DNA from: Bacteroidales bacterium
GTDB taxonomy: Bacteria; Bacteroidota; Bacteroidia; Bacteroidales; TTA-H9
DNA: 64,000 nucleotides
Direction of reading: 5' to 3'
Assembly (NCBI GenBank): GCA_028689615.1
Contig: JAQVCV010000013.1
Location: forward strand, 1-64,000
Shown here: positions 27,142-36,021 of the stretch, one piece after another
How the letters are laid out: every line of letters starts with the position of its first letter
How positions within the stretch are numbered: position 1 is the stretch's first letter
Notes under the pieces: model-generated
The model's input: only the letters and a program-made list of their open reading frames with translations
The model's database searches: none
What the model was told of the DNA's origin: nothing
Position numbers and translations under genes: made by a program

Positions 27142-28218
27142 TTAAAGTTTTGAATTTCGCGATAACAAAAGCATATCGGCCACAACCAGGGCTGCCATGG
27201 CTTCTGTAACAACGCGTGCGCGTGGAACCACACAAACGTCATGACGCCCCGATGGTTGCATAACGATGGTTTCTCCCATCTTGTTCACAGTGGCTTGGGG
27301 TTGCATAAGGGTGCTTACCGGTTTGAAAGCCACGGTGAACCATATGGTTTCGCCCGATGAGATGCCGCCCAATACCCCGCCTGCGTGGTTAGAAATTGGC
27401 CGGATTGCGTTTTTGTGCAGTCCATAAGGGTCGTTGTGCTGACTCCCGTTCATAACCGCCGATCTGAAGCCTTCGCCAATTTCAAATCCGCGAACGGCGT
27501 TGATGCTCAACATGGCATAAGCCAGGCGGGCGTGTAGCTTGTCATAAACAGGTTCTCCCAAACCTTGTGGTACGTTGCGAATGAGGCAGGTTATGGTGCC
27601 TCCTGCTGTATTGCCTTCTTCCTTAAGCTTGCGCAGCAGGGCGGTCATCCGCTGTGAAGCCTCTTTATCAGGACAACCAAGCGGATCGTGGTTGGCTTCG
27701 TCGGGGTTTATGGCAGCTATGTCGGCAATGGCTTCGCTGCCAATCGATCTGGTAAACGATTGCACGGTGATCCCACTCTGCTCGATGAGTTTGCGGGCAA
27801 AAGCTCCGGCCACAACCCGTGCCACTGTTTCTCGGGCACTTTGTCGTCCTCCCCCGCTTCCCAAGGGCATTCCGAATTTTTTTTCCCATGTGAAATCAGC
27901 GTGCGATGGGCGCCATCCCTCTTCATAGGGCTGATAGTCGCCAGGGCGCTTGTTTTTGTTTTGTATGAGAAAGGCGATAGGGCTGCCCAGTGTGGTGTGG
28001 TCTATCAATCCGCTGAGAAAGATGGGGTCGTCATCCTCATCACGTGTTGTGGCCCAAAACTCCCCTCCGGGACGTCGTCGGGTGAGCTCACTTGCTATAA
28101 AGTCTTGAGGGACAATAAGACCGGCGGGACACCCGTCAATTACTCCTCCCACGGCCTCCCCGTGCGACTCGCCAAAGGTGGTAAGGCTGAAGAGTTTTCC
28201 AAAGGTATTAGATGCCAT
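27142..28218 (-). CDS. aroC: Chorismate synthase
   Basis: A 358-residue enzyme that turns 5-enolpyruvylshikimate-3-phosphate into chorismate using reduced FMN, the last common step to aromatic amino acids. The N-terminus FGESHG and the GCPAGL segment, the RASARET-like SGGGRQSARETVARV signature, the basic patch and the closing RHDVCVVPRARVV are all present. Length is standard. It sits 11 bp after the amylase-family gene and 30 bp before the AsmA-like gene, so it appears co-transcribed with functionally unrelated neighbours. Single-gene aro placement away from other aro genes is common in the phylum. Confidence 0.96.
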   Translation of the reverse strand: MASNTFGKLFSLTTFGESHGEAVGGVIDGCPAGLIVPQDFIASELTRRRPGGEFWATTRDEDDDPIFLSGLIDHTTLGSPIAFLIQNKNKRPGDYQPYEEGWRPSHADFTWEKKFGMPLGSGGGRQSARETVARVVAGAFARKLIEQSGITVQSFTRSIGSEAIADIAAINPDEANHDPLGCPDKEASQRMTALLRKLKEEGNTAGGTITCLIRNVPQGLGEPVYDKLHARLAYAMLSINAVRGFEIGEGFRSAVMNGSQHNDPYGLHKNAIRPISNHAGGVLGGISSGETIWFTVAFKPVSTLMQPQATVNKMGETIVMQPSGRHDVCVVPRARVVTEAMAALVVADMLLLSRNSKL

Positions 28219-28229
28219 TTCGCTGATTT

Positions 28230-29903
28230 TTATCTGGTTAGTTCTCCGATGATGATGCCATGAGCTGAAAGGGTTACCTCAATCGACCAATCGCCCAGTT
28301 CTTCTTGCACCACCTCACACTCTTCATGGGTTGCCAGGTTGATCATTTTTTTCGCGTTCTGATAATCTACCTGCATGAATCTGATAGCATGGGCTGGTAT
28401 TTTAACCTTCAGTTTGCGGGTTTCAGCCGAAAAATTGGCAAGCACCACAACCACTTCTTCCCGATGGTAGCGCAAAAAGGCAAACACATGGTTATCGGGG
28501 AAGCCGTCGCCGTGATGGTTTACCCACATCAGGTCGTAGAAACCGCCTGTTTTCAGAGAATTTTTTGAGTTGATCAGGTTGAGGAGAAATTTGTAATGGT
28601 TGTGCAGTTCTTTTTCTGAGGACGAGAGCTTTTCCTGATTAAAGGCCCCGTTGTTTGTCCATCGATGGATGGTTGGCATGCAACCGTAATCGAAGATAGA
28701 GGTTCTGCCATCATCACCCGAGTAACCTTTGGGCTGGCTGCCATCTTCTCCCAACTCCTGCCCGTTGTACACCAAAACTGCACCCCTGTTGATAAAGGCC
28801 GCAACGGCCATTGCTGGAATTCCCGGAAGGGGCGAGCCGGCAAAGTGGAGAGAAGCAATGCGCTGCTCGTCGTGGTTTTCGATGAAATTCAGCATTTTAT
28901 CCGACAATCCCTCTAAACTTCGCCAGCAATTGCTAGCCAGGCTGGCTGGAGCCTGCCGGGTCATCACGGCTCGAAGGGTGTCGTACAAACCTACTTTATC
29001 GTACAAATAATCGAAGCCGGCTTCAAAGGCGTAAGCATGGTAGAGATGCGGTTCGTAGATTTCTGCAATAAATAATATATGGGGAAATTCGTTTTTTATC
29101 AGGCCGATGGCCTGCCTCCAGAAAGCCACAGGGACCATAGAGGCCATGTCACACCTGAACCCGTCAATTTTTTTATCGGCCCAAAAGCGAAGGATGTGAT
29201 TCATTTTCAGCCAGGTGTCAGGTTCTGGACAGAAATGTTCTTCGCTATTGTTTTGATAATCAATGCCGTAATTTAGTTTGACGGTTTCATACCAGTCGTT
29301 AACCGACGGGGTATTCGAGAAGCAGTCGTTCCCTGAAGCTTTGGCGGGTATTTCGGCAAATTGTTGGTTGTTGCATGGTAATACCAGTTGCTGGCCAGGG
29401 AGGTAGTAAAAATTGTTGGCTGGTGAAAACGGGTTTTCGGGCTCATCGGTTGTGCCAAAATCTAATGTTTCCGGTGGTTTGGCATCAGAGTGATAAGAGC
29501 GTGCAACATGATTTGGAACAAAGTCGATCAACACTTTAAGCCCGGCTTCGTGGGTTCTGTTGATAAGAGCTTCAAATTCGGCCATGCGGTTGCTCTGTTC
29601 GCAGGCCATTGTAGCATTTACATCGTAATAATCGCTTATGGCATAGGGCGATCCGGCTTTTCCTTTGACAATGCATTGAGGATCACCTTTTCTGTCATCT
29701 ACCTGAGTGGTGGTGCTGTGCTCAATGATGCCGGTGTACCAAATATGGGTAAACCCCAGCAACCTGATCTCTTCCAGAACTCTACTGCTGATATGGTTGA
29801 ACTTTCCGCATCCGTTGGCCTCCATCTCACCATCGAAATGGTTGGCTGGGTTGGGGTTGGCAAAAAGCCTGACGAACAACTGATAGATTACGGGACGGCT
29901 CAT
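28230..29903 (-). CDS. Alpha-amylase family (GH13) glycosidase
   Basis: A 557-residue GH13 enzyme with no signal peptide, so likely cytosolic. Region I is DFVPNH, region II DGFRCDMAS (nucleophile D252), region III FIAEIYEP (acid/base E281) and region IV FIENHDEQR (D345), followed by a C-terminal beta domain (VVVLANFSAETRKLKV). The set is complete, so it should act on alpha-glucans, in storage-polysaccharide turnover or maltodextrin processing. The start at ATG 29903 is used because the track start at 29921 lies within the -7 box TAGTTTTG (29919-29926); the leader is then only ~10 nt. First gene of the amylase-aroC-AsmA operon, divergent from the DUF1848 gene. Confidence 0.9.
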   Translation of the reverse strand: MSRPVIYQLFVRLFANPNPANHFDGEMEANGCGKFNHISSRVLEEIRLLGFTHIWYTGIIEHSTTTQVDDRKGDPQCIVKGKAGSPYAISDYYDVNATMACEQSNRMAEFEALINRTHEAGLKVLIDFVPNHVARSYHSDAKPPETLDFGTTDEPENPFSPANNFYYLPGQQLVLPCNNQQFAEIPAKASGNDCFSNTPSVNDWYETVKLNYGIDYQNNSEEHFCPEPDTWLKMNHILRFWADKKIDGFRCDMASMVPVAFWRQAIGLIKNEFPHILFIAEIYEPHLYHAYAFEAGFDYLYDKVGLYDTLRAVMTRQAPASLASNCWRSLEGLSDKMLNFIENHDEQRIASLHFAGSPLPGIPAMAVAAFINRGAVLVYNGQELGEDGSQPKGYSGDDGRTSIFDYGCMPTIHRWTNNGAFNQEKLSSSEKELHNHYKFLLNLINSKNSLKTGGFYDLMWVNHHGDGFPDNHVFAFLRYHREEVVVVLANFSAETRKLKVKIPAHAIRFMQVDYQNAKKMINLATHEECEVVQEELGDWSIEVTLSAHGIIIGELTR

Positions 29904-29918
29904 AAATAAAAATTTTAT

Positions 29919-29926
29919 CAAAACTA
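29919..29926 (-). promoter_or_regulatory. -7 box of the amylase-aroC-AsmA operon
   Basis: The minus strand reads TAGTTTTG. It overlaps the track start for the amylase and supports ATG 29903. Confidence 0.6.
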
Positions 29927-29967
29927 TTCATTTTCCCTAACATTGCTACCATACTGTATAAAACCGT

Positions 29968-29975
29968 TATTTTTG
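29968..29975 (+). promoter_or_regulatory. -7 box of the DUF1848 gene
   Basis: TATTTTTG, 17 bp before ATG 29992. It is paired back to back with the amylase promoter. Confidence 0.6.
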
Positions 29976-29991
29976 GGTAACCAATGCCCTC

Positions 29992-30891
29992 ATGTCAAAA
30001 ATCAGGACTCCTCTAATAATTAGTGCATCACGCATGACCGATATGCCTGCTTTTTACCCCTTTGAATTGATCGATGGGGTAAATCAACGACTGGCCAAGG
30101 GTCAACCCTTACACACAATCGTGTTGTGGACCAAACACGCGCGTTCGTTGTTTGCTGAACCCTTGGTATCGGCTCTTGAAGGGTGGAAAAAAGGCGGTAT
30201 TGTGGTTTCTGTTCAACTAACCGTTACAGGTTTTGGAGGCGAAGAATTTTTAAACAAAGCCGGACATCCTGTGCAGGTAGAGCCTGGTGTTCCTGCCTTG
30301 GCCGACAGTTTGAGTGTGTTGCCACGGCTTGTGGCTTTGGTTGGCCCCACCGATGCAATCACCATCCGGTTCGATCCGATTATGAGACTTTCGGGAGCTG
30401 GTGGTCGGTTTTTTTCAAACCTCGATCAACTCCCGAAGGTGCTGGCGGCCATGAAAGAAAACAAATTGAGGCGCATGGTTTTCAGCTTTCTTGAACCAGG
30501 AGTTTATCGGAAGACCGATCGGCACTTTAGTGAAGCTGGTCTTGATATTGTTCAGTTCAATCTTGATGAAAAGAGGCAAATTGCGCTTCATCTTGCCTGG
30601 CAATCAGCTCAATCAGAGGTTAAAGCTTTGTCGTGTTGTGTTGAAGGCCTCCCATCAATAGCCTGCATCGATGGTTCTTTTCTTTCTGGCTTGGCTCCCC
30701 ACCTGCCTCCTCCGTCGCTGAAACAACCGTATAGCCGCAGGTTGTGTGGTTGCACCACATCGGTTGATATAGGAGGGTGGCCGCCAAGGCTCTGTTATTC
30801 AGGTTGCCTCTACTGTTATGCACGCCCGCAGGTTGGTAAACCCGATCAAAGCCTGAAGGCTTCAGTTGACAGGTTAAAGTCAACGAAGTAG
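29992..30891 (+). CDS. DUF1848 family protein (putative Fe-S/radical-SAM-like)
   Basis: A 299-residue soluble protein. The start IISASRMTDMPAFYP matches the family hallmark ISASRxTDxPAFY. The C-terminus carries CGCTTSVDIGGWPPRLC followed by CYSGCLYC (C268, C272, C275), a CxxxCxxC motif like that of radical-SAM clusters but at the C-terminal end, together with the extra CGC pair. A role in an Fe-S-dependent reaction is inferred; the family has no established substrate. Its 3' end overlaps the convergent P-loop kinase by 46 bp, and a -7 box sits 17 bp before the ATG. Confidence 0.85.
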   Translation: MSKIRTPLIISASRMTDMPAFYPFELIDGVNQRLAKGQPLHTIVLWTKHARSLFAEPLVSALEGWKKGGIVVSVQLTVTGFGGEEFLNKAGHPVQVEPGVPALADSLSVLPRLVALVGPTDAITIRFDPIMRLSGAGGRFFSNLDQLPKVLAAMKENKLRRMVFSFLEPGVYRKTDRHFSEAGLDIVQFNLDEKRQIALHLAWQSAQSEVKALSCCVEGLPSIACIDGSFLSGLAPHLPPPSLKQPYSRRLCGCTTSVDIGGWPPRLCYSGCLYCYARPQVGKPDQSLKASVDRLKSTK

Positions 30892-31484
30892 TTGGCACGA
30901 GATTTCAATGATCTTACTATGGCATGTTCGCGGTTATAGATCTGCCTCTTCCAGGCATCAGGAGTTTCTTCGGCAGGAAGAGGCTCCTCAGAGATCACCT
31001 CTTTGTAGGTGTTTTCAATAAAAACCCTGAGATCGGCGTGTTCAGTGCTTATAGCATAGAGTCCATCAACAATCAATACATCAATCCCGTTAAAGTTGGT
31101 TACCAACTTGTCGATGTGGTTGTTGATAGCGTCGCGCAGTGGCAGGGTGCTTTCAACCCCTTTTTTGAAATCGTTGATGTTTTGTTCCAGCAGTTTCCAG
31201 TCGATTTCCGACAACCCTACCGATTCAATCCCGTTCTTTTTTCTGATTTCGTCACGCCTGGCAGGAGGTTGAAAATAGTAGCTTGCAAGATGGATGATCT
31301 TCGATGAGAGTCCCTTCTTTTTTAATTTGACCCCCAGAGAATGGGCAACAGCCGATTTTCCGGTGCGGTTTTCGCCGCTAATGGCAATAACATATTTCGG
31401 GTGGTAATCTTCGGCAACTCTTTCTGCAAGCATCTTGGCCGCCCTGCGATGTTTCTTGCTGATCCTTAATTCAAATTCGTACAT
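30846..31484 (-). CDS. P-loop kinase, uridine kinase-like
   Basis: A 212-residue P-loop NTPase. Walker A is GENRTGKS (37-44), a Walker-B-like DVLIVDGLYAI follows a helical section, and the C-terminal RSLKSRANYFVDF looks like the phosphoribulokinase/uridine kinase lid region. It probably phosphorylates a nucleoside or a small metabolite; substrate is unclear. The track start at 31730 reads through the divergent gene; ATG 31484 follows a -7 box TATATTTG at 31511-31518 and gives a standard N-terminus (MYEFELRISKKHRRAA). The last 46 bp overlap the 3' end of the DUF1848 gene on the other strand, so each message is antisense to the other there. Confidence 0.83.
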   Translation of the reverse strand: MYEFELRISKKHRRAAKMLAERVAEDYHPKYVIAISGENRTGKSAVAHSLGVKLKKKGLSSKIIHLASYYFQPPARRDEIRKKNGIESVGLSEIDWKLLEQNINDFKKGVESTLPLRDAINNHIDKLVTNFNGIDVLIVDGLYAISTEHADLRVFIENTYKEVISEEPLPAEETPDAWKRQIYNREHAIVRSLKSRANYFVDFNLSTEAFRL

Positions 31485-31510
31485 ATCTGTTATTTGATAG
31501 AATGTGACCG

Positions 31511-31518
31511 CAAATATA
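31511..31518 (-). promoter_or_regulatory. -7 box of the P-loop kinase
   Basis: The minus strand reads TATATTTG, 27 bp before ATG 31484. Confidence 0.5.
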
Positions 31519-31543
31519 TGCAACTTCCGTTTCTTTGGTGGCG

Positions 31544-31551
31544 TATCTTTG
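31544..31551 (+). promoter_or_regulatory. -7 box of the AlbA_2 protein
   Basis: TATCTTTG lies between the track start (GTG 31504) and the domain, and directs initiation toward GTG 31567. Confidence 0.55.
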
Positions 31552-31566
31552 CACAAAATTGTTGTT

Positions 31567-32229
31567 GTGGAGAAAGGATTGAAGCATCCGGTTGTTGAAT
31601 TGATAGGGCAGGGTGAAGGGCAGAGGCTCGACTTCAAGTTCGCCGTGAACGATTCGTTGAAGATTGCCCGATCTCTTGTGGCTTTCGCCAATACCGATGG
31701 AGGAACGTTGCTTATCGGGGTGAAGGACAATGGCGTGATTGCCGGTGTACGAACGGCTGAAGAGTATTATATGGTGGAGGCTGCCGCATCGGTTTACTCT
31801 TCTCCCAGTATTGAATTTACCAGCAAAGAATGGAACATTGCAGGTAGAAAGGTTTTGGAAATTACGGTGAAAAAAGGGTTACACCCTCCTTACTTCGTGG
31901 TCGAAAGTGGTTCGGGAAAGCACCTCTATTTAAGGATTAACGACAGCAATGTGGAAACCGACCGGCTGATGACCAGGTTTATCAAACTACGACATGTTCA
32001 AAAGGGTGGTTTTCTGTCGGTTGGCGAATCAGAAAAGGCTATTTTTGACGCATTGAACCAGCAAAGTCCGCTCTCTTTTCCAGAGTTGTCGAACCGGATT
32101 GCTGTTCGTCGGAGGGTTGCTGCACAAATTGTAGTCAACATGTTGTTGATGAAATTGCTGGAATGGCGCTGGGATGGTCATCAATTTGTTTACCAGATCG
32201 CCGCACAAGAATACACGTCACCTGATTAA
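31567..32229 (+). CDS. AlbA_2 (Schlafen-like) domain protein with winged-helix-like tail
   Basis: A 220-residue protein if read from GTG 31567. The N-terminal ~120 residues match the AlbA_2/divergent AAA-4 DNA-binding fold: EGQRLDFKFAVND, ARSLVAFANTDGGTLLIGVKDNG, then KKGLHPPYFVV and LYLRINDSN. A short C-terminal helical part (SEKAIFDALNQQSPLSFPELSNRIAV) looks like a winged helix. It may be a nucleic-acid-binding regulator; family members are mostly uncharacterised. There is no in-frame ATG. The track start GTG 31504 lies upstream of the -7 box, so the start is uncertain. Divergent from the P-loop kinase. Confidence 0.78.
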   Translation: MEKGLKHPVVELIGQGEGQRLDFKFAVNDSLKIARSLVAFANTDGGTLLIGVKDNGVIAGVRTAEEYYMVEAAASVYSSPSIEFTSKEWNIAGRKVLEITVKKGLHPPYFVVESGSGKHLYLRINDSNVETDRLMTRFIKLRHVQKGGFLSVGESEKAIFDALNQQSPLSFPELSNRIAVRRRVAAQIVVNMLLMKLLEWRWDGHQFVYQIAAQEYTSPD

Positions 32230-32460
32230 AGGCTTGATTTTCTCCTCAGCCGATCTGATGATAAATTCCATCTGGTTAAGTCCCTGATCTGAGAACTGGT
32301 ATTTATGGTCTTTTAAAAAATCAATGGCTTCGATAAGCAATGGCAGCTCTTCTTGGGTTGGATTCTTATCGTTGGCCAATAATGAGGTATTTATAAAGGC
32401 GATCTTTTCGCCTACCAGAGCATACAACTCTGATTTGTTGGTGTAATAACGAGCCGTCAT
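32218..32460 (-). CDS. Small hypothetical protein
   Basis: An 80-residue ORF starting MTARYYTNKSELYALV. It is helical, with no signal peptide or membrane segment. It overlaps the convergent AlbA_2 gene by 12 bp and is downstream of the sensor kinase on the same strand (101-bp gap). Composition is like neighbouring genes. No family is recognised; a real but uncharacterised small protein is the better reading than a chance ORF. Confidence 0.55.
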   Translation of the reverse strand: MTARYYTNKSELYALVGEKIAFINTSLLANDKNPTQEELPLLIEAIDFLKDHKYQFSDQGLNQMEFIIRSAEEKIKPLIR

Positions 32461-32561
32461 AAAAGGTGCGATACAGTTTAGGTTGCAATGATACGGAAAA
32501 GAGATCGGAAAACAATACGTGCCTTAAGCGAACAGGCTTCCTGGTTCTGATCAAATGAAGT

Positions 32562-33836
32562 CTAAAAAACGGGCAATGCACCGGGCAGGGTGATTGTAAA
32601 TTCGGCCCATAGCTTCTCCTCACTGCGTGCTGCGATGGTTCCTCCGTGTTTTTCAACTATCCACCATGTAAGATACAGCCCCAGACCAGTCCCTTTTCGG
32701 TCTTCGCTGCCAACTTGCTGCAATCTGCTAAACCGCTTGAAAAGCTTCTTCGATTGTTCTGGCGAAAAGCCAAATCCTTCGTTTCGAACTGTAAAGATCA
32801 GGTTTCCACGATTGAATTCGAGGCTAACAACAACTTCGGTGGCTTCGTAACCATATTTGGCGGCGTTGTCGAGCAGGTTGATTATAGCCATGCGCAACAG
32901 CGCGGGATCGGCGGTGAGGGAGTAGTCGTTTTCGGGTCGGGCAAACCGAAGCAGGTTGCCCCTCTCCTTGTAGCGAGGCTCAACAGTGTCGCGGGCCACA
33001 TCGAACACATCAGCCAGAAAAGAAATTTCTTCTTCCGGGTTGAATTGCATTTCTCCTGTCTCCAGCCTCGATAAGCCGAGGTAGTTGTTTACCATATTCA
33101 CCAAATACCCCGATACTCTTACCATCTTTCCTACAGTATCGGAGGCCAGCGGATCAGTATCTCCCAGATATCCATCCAGATAGGTGTGTCCTAAAGTCAT
33201 AAGCGAGGCTAGTGGGCTTTTCATTTCATGAGCCACAAACCCCAACAATTGCATGTAATCGGTCCGGGCCTGCTGAAGTTTCGTAATGGTCCAGATTTTT
33301 TCAACTGCCTGAGCAATTCTGTCAACAACTGCCTGCATCAATGCCGCATGACTGTATTGATAGGCATCGGGCATTTTTGATGATATAAACAGGAATCCAA
33401 CCGCACGATCGTTCACCCTCAAGGGGAGGGTAAGACTTGATCGTAACCCTTCATTAATCAGTAGTTTGGTTGATTGCGACTGTGGGTTTTTGGCCAGATA
33501 ATCTTCAAATTGATCGATGATACGGGCTTTCCCTTCGTCGAGCAGAGGCTTCAGGGTTGAATTGCGCAGACTGGCAGTATAACCTTCTCCCAGCCAAAGG
33601 TCTGCATAGTCGGCTTTGCAAAGACGTGCTGTAACTCGTAACCCATCGTTTTCGACAAAACTGATACCGATGCGATTGCACGGAACCAACTCGCGCGAAT
33701 GGTTCCATAACATTTCCATTAAGCAATCGATGGTTTGGCATCCAAGCAGATGCTTGTCGATGTGTATCAATACGGCCTTCTCATTGTCTGTCAGGGCAAT
33801 TTTTACATCGTGAGGAGCTATGTATTTTATGGCCAT
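32562..33836 (-). CDS. GAF-domain sensor histidine kinase
   Basis: A 424-residue cytosolic histidine kinase with no transmembrane segment. Residues ~25-185 form a GAF-type sensor (FVENDGLRVTARL, LTLPLRVNDRAVGFLFISS), then HisKA with the phospho-acceptor H203 in FVAHEMKSPLA. The HATPase_c domain has N (IINLLDNAAKYGYEA), G1, F (GFSPEQSKKLFKRF) and G2 (GTGLGLYLTWWIVEKHGG) boxes intact. No response regulator is adjacent, so it signals to a partner elsewhere. It lies 13 bp after the LpxR-like gene, so it is co-transcribed with it, an unusual pairing. The signal could be a small molecule or redox cue bound by the GAF domain; not determinable here. Confidence 0.9.
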   Translation of the reverse strand: MAIKYIAPHDVKIALTDNEKAVLIHIDKHLLGCQTIDCLMEMLWNHSRELVPCNRIGISFVENDGLRVTARLCKADYADLWLGEGYTASLRNSTLKPLLDEGKARIIDQFEDYLAKNPQSQSTKLLINEGLRSSLTLPLRVNDRAVGFLFISSKMPDAYQYSHAALMQAVVDRIAQAVEKIWTITKLQQARTDYMQLLGFVAHEMKSPLASLMTLGHTYLDGYLGDTDPLASDTVGKMVRVSGYLVNMVNNYLGLSRLETGEMQFNPEEEISFLADVFDVARDTVEPRYKERGNLLRFARPENDYSLTADPALLRMAIINLLDNAAKYGYEATEVVVSLEFNRGNLIFTVRNEGFGFSPEQSKKLFKRFSRLQQVGSEDRKGTGLGLYLTWWIVEKHGGTIAARSEEKLWAEFTITLPGALPVF

Positions 33837-33849
33837 CGGGTTTGATGAA

Positions 33850-35448
33850 TTAGAGTGGGATTGTCAATTTAATACGGCCCCATTTATGCCATCGGGCATT
33901 CTTAAATTCAGGGCTGGCAATGTTTTGAATAAACGAAGCAGTATAGCGCTTGTAGGATAGCGAAAGGCCAGCCTCTGCAGACCAAGTAAGGTGGTGTATT
34001 TCGTTAAATTGAAGCGTGTAAGGGCTCTCCTTATTAATCAGACCGCCTTGCAGTGTTGCATCGTAACCATTGGCATTCACTCTGCTAAGCAGGTGAAAAT
34101 CGTAGGCGAAATAGGTGTACCAGGGTTGTTTGGGTGAAAAGTGAAGCGGAAGGTTATAGAAATGCTTGAAATAGGAGGAGTTGCTTCCCCAGTGGTATTT
34201 TAATCCAACAGCACCCCGGGTGTACAGCGATCCGGCCATCAGATCGGTGATTAACATGATGTTGTGGTTGTTGCTGTTGTAGAAACCTTTTTCCAGACTC
34301 ATGTTGTAGTTCAGAAGAAAATCGTTGACTATTTGATTTTTCCATCCTTTGGGGCGTTTTTCTTCACCATGAAGGTAACTTTGGATGGATCCCCCTCCCG
34401 ATGCAGGACCGATCACCCCCAAAAAGAGTTCGGTTGTGAGCCGGAAACGGCTGGTAGCATTGTTGAAGATGCTGAAATTTCCGGCCAGTAAATAAGAGGC
34501 AAAAGGTCTGTCGCCATATTGAATATCTTCACGAACAGGATATTGAGGAGTGTACATGTTTTGAATCACAGAGAATCCGTAGTAGGTCTCCCCATGTTTT
34601 GAAGGGGAAATCAGGCATCTGGAGAGGGGGGAATACTGCCACAAGGGTGCCAGATGTTCAATGGCGACGCCGTTGGTATAGTAGATATCGGTGTTGGCGA
34701 AAATATCGTTATCGAATTTTATAAGCAGAATGGGATGCTGCCAAATTTTGTTAAGAACCACAGGAAGAGAACTCTCCGAAAAGTCGGGAATAGTCGAATC
34801 CGTTTTACCGGGTTCGGTGAGATAACCTGTGATGGTGCGCAGCCTGCCAAAATGCAGGTATTCACGCATTTTAATATTTTCCTCTGTTTCAACAGGAGGA
34901 GTCGAAGTTAAGCGCTGTTTTATCTTGTTAGTAACCTCAATTTCGACAGGCTTCTCTGGTGCTAGAACAAATCCTGGAATCACTGTACGCAAAAGCCTAA
35001 GACTCGATTGAAAATCAGGACTTAGAGTAAGTGTCGTCATCCCTTTTTCGAAATACAGCACTCCCCAGGGCGATGCAAGTTCCTTAACTTCAACCAATGT
35101 GGTTTTCCCGTTGATTTCCAGAAATTTGATTTGATCAGCCCGGGTGTATTGATAAGGAATCTGCAAACTGTCGAAAAGTCGTTTAAGACGGTCGTTGCTT
35201 CTTGTAAGGCTGTCGCGAAGCTGAAAGTAAGAGTCTCCTGCCACTTTCATCAACGAGTCGTTGTAACCATCGGGGGGATTGTAGAAGACTGCCCCGCTTT
35301 CGTTAACTATAAGTGTTTCAATATCAGAAGTCTTTTTAGTTGAGTCTCCTGTATTGCACGATGCAATCAGCAACAAAAGCCCTAGTAATAATGGTTGAGA
35401 AAGAGAAAGGTCTGTCAACCGGTTGTATTTATGCAAGCGTATAATCAC
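33850..35448 (-). CDS. LpxR-like (DUF2219) outer-membrane protein, lipid-A deacylase type
   Basis: A 532-residue lipoprotein (lipobox LLLIASC, C31) with an N-terminal ~200-residue extension and a C-terminal ~310-residue DUF2219/LpxR barrel. The barrel begins KFDNDIFANTDIYYTNG, matching the family's Asn-Asp and YTNG active-site region, and has the hallmark YGDRPFASYL. It should be a Ca2+-dependent lipid A 3'-O-deacylase or a relative in the outer membrane. The N-terminal extension holds a beta-rich part and is not typical of the family. A strong promoter at 35467 has a leader of about 13 nt. First gene of a two-gene operon with the sensor kinase. Whether it is catalytically active should be tested. 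Confidence 0.82.
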   Translation of the reverse strand: MIIRLHKYNRLTDLSLSQPLLLGLLLLIASCNTGDSTKKTSDIETLIVNESGAVFYNPPDGYNDSLMKVAGDSYFQLRDSLTRSNDRLKRLFDSLQIPYQYTRADQIKFLEINGKTTLVEVKELASPWGVLYFEKGMTTLTLSPDFQSSLRLLRTVIPGFVLAPEKPVEIEVTNKIKQRLTSTPPVETEENIKMREYLHFGRLRTITGYLTEPGKTDSTIPDFSESSLPVVLNKIWQHPILLIKFDNDIFANTDIYYTNGVAIEHLAPLWQYSPLSRCLISPSKHGETYYGFSVIQNMYTPQYPVREDIQYGDRPFASYLLAGNFSIFNNATSRFRLTTELFLGVIGPASGGGSIQSYLHGEEKRPKGWKNQIVNDFLLNYNMSLEKGFYNSNNHNIMLITDLMAGSLYTRGAVGLKYHWGSNSSYFKHFYNLPLHFSPKQPWYTYFAYDFHLLSRVNANGYDATLQGGLINKESPYTLQFNEIHHLTWSAEAGLSLSYKRYTASFIQNIASPEFKNARWHKWGRIKLTIPL

Positions 35449-35466
35449 ACTAATTCAATAATCCTG

Positions 35467-35474
35467 CAAAAGTA
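35467..35474 (-). promoter_or_regulatory. -7 box of the LpxR-like/kinase operon with -33
   Basis: The minus strand reads TACTTTTG, with TTTG at 35494-35497 giving a 19-bp spacer. This is a full two-part Bacteroidota promoter. Confidence 0.7.
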
Positions 35475-35712
35475 TTGAAAAGCCAGTTGTTGTCAAAAAG
35501 CAGATGTAACGTTTGCCTTGGGTTTACGTCGTAGAGATGTTGTATCATCAGGGGTGTTTGAAATCGAACACATACTGGATTAAACCGGACAATAAAAAGC
35601 TTGAAGTTAAGGACTATAAGCTACATTAGATTTATAATTAATTGATTGTTTAATAATTACACTGTTTGGCATGAATTCTGAAAGTTCCTCGCAGTGTTGA
35701 AAAATTCAAAAT

Positions 35713-36021
35713 ATGGTCGCCAAATTAAAGCCTAATGAAGTTGTTATCAAAGCTGGTGATTCTGTTCATCAGGCAGATAGTTTCTCAATTAAGGGAAAAC
35801 TGATTCTTACTAACCAGCGGTTGTATTTTAAAAGACACGAGAGCAGCAGTGATGAGTACTTACTCGAAGTGTTGCCTGCTGAAATTCAGGATGTTGTATG
35901 TTACAAATCTGGATGGTTTTCTGACAACGGTTTGCAAATCCAAACCAAAGATGGCCGTAAGCTGAGTTTCGTCATGAAGAACCGTTCCGACTGGGGCGAG
36001 ATGATAGCCCGAATGTGTTGA
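35713..36021 (+). CDS. GRAM/PH-like domain protein
   Basis: A 102-residue protein made of one GRAM/bacterial-PH-like fold: KGKLILTNQRLYFKRHES, then LEVLPAEIQDVVCYKSGWFSDNGLQIQTKDGRK. Such domains bind lipids or act as membrane-associated adapters; function unknown. No signal peptide or membrane segment. It stands alone, with the divergent LpxR-like promoter upstream and a stem-loop about 70 nt after the stop. It leads into the long gap with the candidate small RNA. Confidence 0.8.
   Translation: MVAKLKPNEVVIKAGDSVHQADSFSIKGKLILTNQRLYFKRHESSSDEYLLEVLPAEIQDVVCYKSGWFSDNGLQIQTKDGRKLSFVMKNRSDWGEMIARMC

Noticed and set aside
30887-30907. Second sigma-54-like site TTGGCACGAGATTTCAA
   Set aside because: The -12 GC is missing, and it lies inside the coding region of the P-loop kinase.
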